Notes under the pieces: generated by a model
What the model was told of the DNA's origin: nothing
Seen by the model: the letters and a program-made list of their open reading frames with translations, nothing else
Databases searched by the model: none
Position numbers and translations under genes: made by a program
Shown: positions 32,321-33,676 of the stretch, piece by piece
Position numbering within the stretch: position 1 is the first letter of the stretch
Layout of the letters: each line of letters starts with the position of its first letter
Assembly: GCA_029252325.1 (NCBI GenBank)
Contig: JAQXBQ010000004.1
Coordinates: 1 to 33,676, forward strand
DNA: 33,676 bases
Reading direction: 5' to 3'
Origin: Akkermansiaceae bacterium
GTDB taxonomy: Bacteria; Verrucomicrobiota; Verrucomicrobiia; Verrucomicrobiales; Akkermansiaceae

Positions 32321-33577
32321 ATGAAAATTTTGGTTGTAGGAAAAGGCGGGCGTGAACACGCATTAATAACTGCACTGGAGGAATCTCCTGTGGCCACTGA
32401 GCTCTATTGCTTCCCCGGTAGTGATGCTATCCAACCTTTGGCTCAGAGTGTTGAGGTAGATGGTTTGCAGAGCCTCATTGAATGGATGGTCGGTCATCAA
32501 ATTGACCTCTGTGTAGCTGGTGAGGAGAGTTACCTCGTAAAAGATGAGGGGCTTGCAAATCTGTGTGAAAAGGTGGGTATTCCATGTTGGGGGCCGCATA
32601 AGCAGTCCGCGCAACTTGAGGCCAGCAAGGAATTTGCCAAGGAGTTCATGCTCAGACACGATATACCAACAGGGGCAGCAACCGGGTGTGCTAATATTAA
32701 TGAGGCTCGGGCGGCTATCGGTGGAGTTTACCCAACTGTGCTCAAGTTTGATGGGCTCGCAGCAGGCAAGGGGGTTGCAGTGTGTGAAAACGAAGCAAGT
32801 GCCGAGGATTTTCTCAACGAAGTGCTCGTCGAGCGCAAATTTGGGGCAGGGAGGTTGCTTGTCGAAGAATGCCTCGTGGGTCCAGAGGTTTCTATTTTTG
32901 CGGCTGTTTGTGATGAGGAATATTTAATTTTTACACCTGCGCGGGATTACAAGCGTATTGGTGACAACGACGAGGGGCCGAATACGGGTGGTATGGGAGC
33001 GGTTGCCAGCAGGCAGTTGGTCGATGCTGAAACACTAGCCCTTATTGAAAAAACGATTGTTAAGCCGACTGTGGATGGTCTCGTAAAAGATGGATTGCCA
33101 TATCGTGGTTATCTCTATTTTGGCCTGATGATGACAGCGGCGGGGCCTAAGATCATCGAGTATAATTGTCGTTTCGGTGATCCTGAGTGCCAGGCGGTGA
33201 TGCCACTGGTGCAGGGCGATCTTGCTAGTTTCTGTCTGGCCGCGTCTAAAGGCGAGATGAAGCCGGATTTACTGTCTTTTGATGAGGGTTGGAGTGTATG
33301 TTTGATCCTTGCCAGTGCTGGGTATCCGGCGAGCTCACGCAGCGGAGACGTGATATCGGGGCTGCAAGATGTTGATGACGCACGAGTCTATCACGCTGGA
33401 ACAAAGCGTAATGCTGATGACCAGTGGGAAACCAACGGCGGTCGAGTCTTGGCTGTGGTGGCTGGTGGTGAGGACCGCATGAGCGCGGTTGACTTAGCAT
33501 ACAGCGAATTGGCCAAAATTAGTTTTGCTGGCGCTCAGCAGCGCACCGACATTGGACGCATGCATTTCGAGGGCTAA
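32321..33577 (+). CDS. purD: Phosphoribosylamine-glycine ligase (GARS)
   Basis: Second step of purine synthesis: phosphoribosylamine + glycine + ATP gives GAR. 418 residues from the ATG at 32321 (MKILVVGKGGREHAL is the family opening; an in-frame TTG at 32285 adds 12 unsupported residues). ATP-grasp features follow: LKFDGLAAGKGV (ATP-binding strand and Gly loop), LVEECLVGPEVSIFA, PARDYKRIGDNDEGPNTGGMGAV and IEYNCRFGDPECQAVMP, the Mg-binding Glu/Asn region. The C-terminal small domain ends with GRVLAVVAGGEDRMSAVDLAY. Monofunctional. Divergent from gltB across 327 bp. No good terminator is seen before the window ends. Confidence 0.96.
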   Translation: MKILVVGKGGREHALITALEESPVATELYCFPGSDAIQPLAQSVEVDGLQSLIEWMVGHQIDLCVAGEESYLVKDEGLANLCEKVGIPCWGPHKQSAQLEASKEFAKEFMLRHDIPTGAATGCANINEARAAIGGVYPTVLKFDGLAAGKGVAVCENEASAEDFLNEVLVERKFGAGRLLVEECLVGPEVSIFAAVCDEEYLIFTPARDYKRIGDNDEGPNTGGMGAVASRQLVDAETLALIEKTIVKPTVDGLVKDGLPYRGYLYFGLMMTAAGPKIIEYNCRFGDPECQAVMPLVQGDLASFCLAASKGEMKPDLLSFDEGWSVCLILASAGYPASSRSGDVISGLQDVDDARVYHAGTKRNADDQWETNGGRVLAVVAGGEDRMSAVDLAYSELAKISFAGAQQRTDIGRMHFEG

Positions 33578-33676
33578 GGGCGCTTTTTTGTATGTAATCA
33601 AGCAGCTATAGGCTCTGTGTCTTGGCTGATTCCTGCGATATATGTACGTAGAAAAAGGGACACAACTCGAGGCTGT

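Noticed and set aside
33522-33600. Terminator after purD
   Set aside because: The GCGCT/AGCGC stem (33531-33544) lies inside the gene and is not adjacent to the later TTTTTT; no proper stem precedes that T-run.
1-33676. Mobile elements, CRISPR arrays, toxin-antitoxin or defence genes
   Set aside because: No transposase, integrase, terminal repeats, direct-repeat arrays or recognisable defence proteins were found; gene content is core and compactly arranged.

Overview
The window looks like a stretch of chromosome from a Gram-negative bacterium, most likely a Verrucomicrobiota (Rubritalea/Akkermansia-like); this assignment is inference. The reasons are the gene set (MenD, two Skp/OmpH chaperones beside a RodA-type SEDS protein, HemY-type protoporphyrinogen oxidase, ferredoxin-type GltBD pair) and the near absence of Shine-Dalgarno sequences. 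I see no mobile element, CRISPR array, phage gene or defence island. Nearly everything is core metabolism or envelope biogenesis.

Layout. 1-70: 3' end of a tRNA and its terminator. 140-2520 (minus): apt, protoporphyrinogen oxidase and a small unknown gene. 2519-4487 (plus): a monothiol-type glutaredoxin and menD, running tail to tail into panC (minus). 5523-8079 (plus): two tandem Skp/OmpH-like periplasmic chaperones separated by a terminator, then rodA. 8084-12138 (minus): a packed cluster selD - yceD(DUF177) - rpmF - plsX - fabH, joining selenophosphate synthesis, ribosomal protein L32 and fatty acid/phospholipid initiation. 12325-16214 (plus): a two-TM unknown protein, acpP, an unknown conserved-looking protein, a LysM protein and accA. 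16215-17923 (minus): a DEDDh exonuclease and a class I DAHP synthase. 17996-20112 (plus): an M42 aminopeptidase and lgt. 20110-25292 (minus): a galactose unit (galM, SGLT-like Na+/sugar symporter, galK) followed by a PHP-family phosphatase. 25459-25545 (plus): tRNA-Leu(CAG). 25742-31993 (minus): gltB-gltD. 32321-33577 (plus): purD.

The main discovery is in selD. An automatic start would fall at a GTG at 11949, which gives a protein without its catalytic N-terminus. Reading upstream in the same frame from an ATG at 12138 restores the missing N-terminus, interrupted only by a TGA at codon 18. That TGA lies exactly where the catalytic Cys of SelD belongs, three residues before the essential Lys. 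About 33 nt downstream of it is a hairpin whose tip resembles the E. coli fdhF SECIS. The gene is therefore best read as a 352-residue selenoprotein SelD, and the organism should decode UGA as selenocysteine.

Other points of interest are the consistent lack of Shine-Dalgarno motifs with a recurring TACT/ACTAC-like element in several leaders, a 12-T tract inside an unknown gene, a strong terminator inside the galactose unit, a dyad in the gltB leader, and several convergent gene pairs whose ends abut or overlap with no terminator between them.
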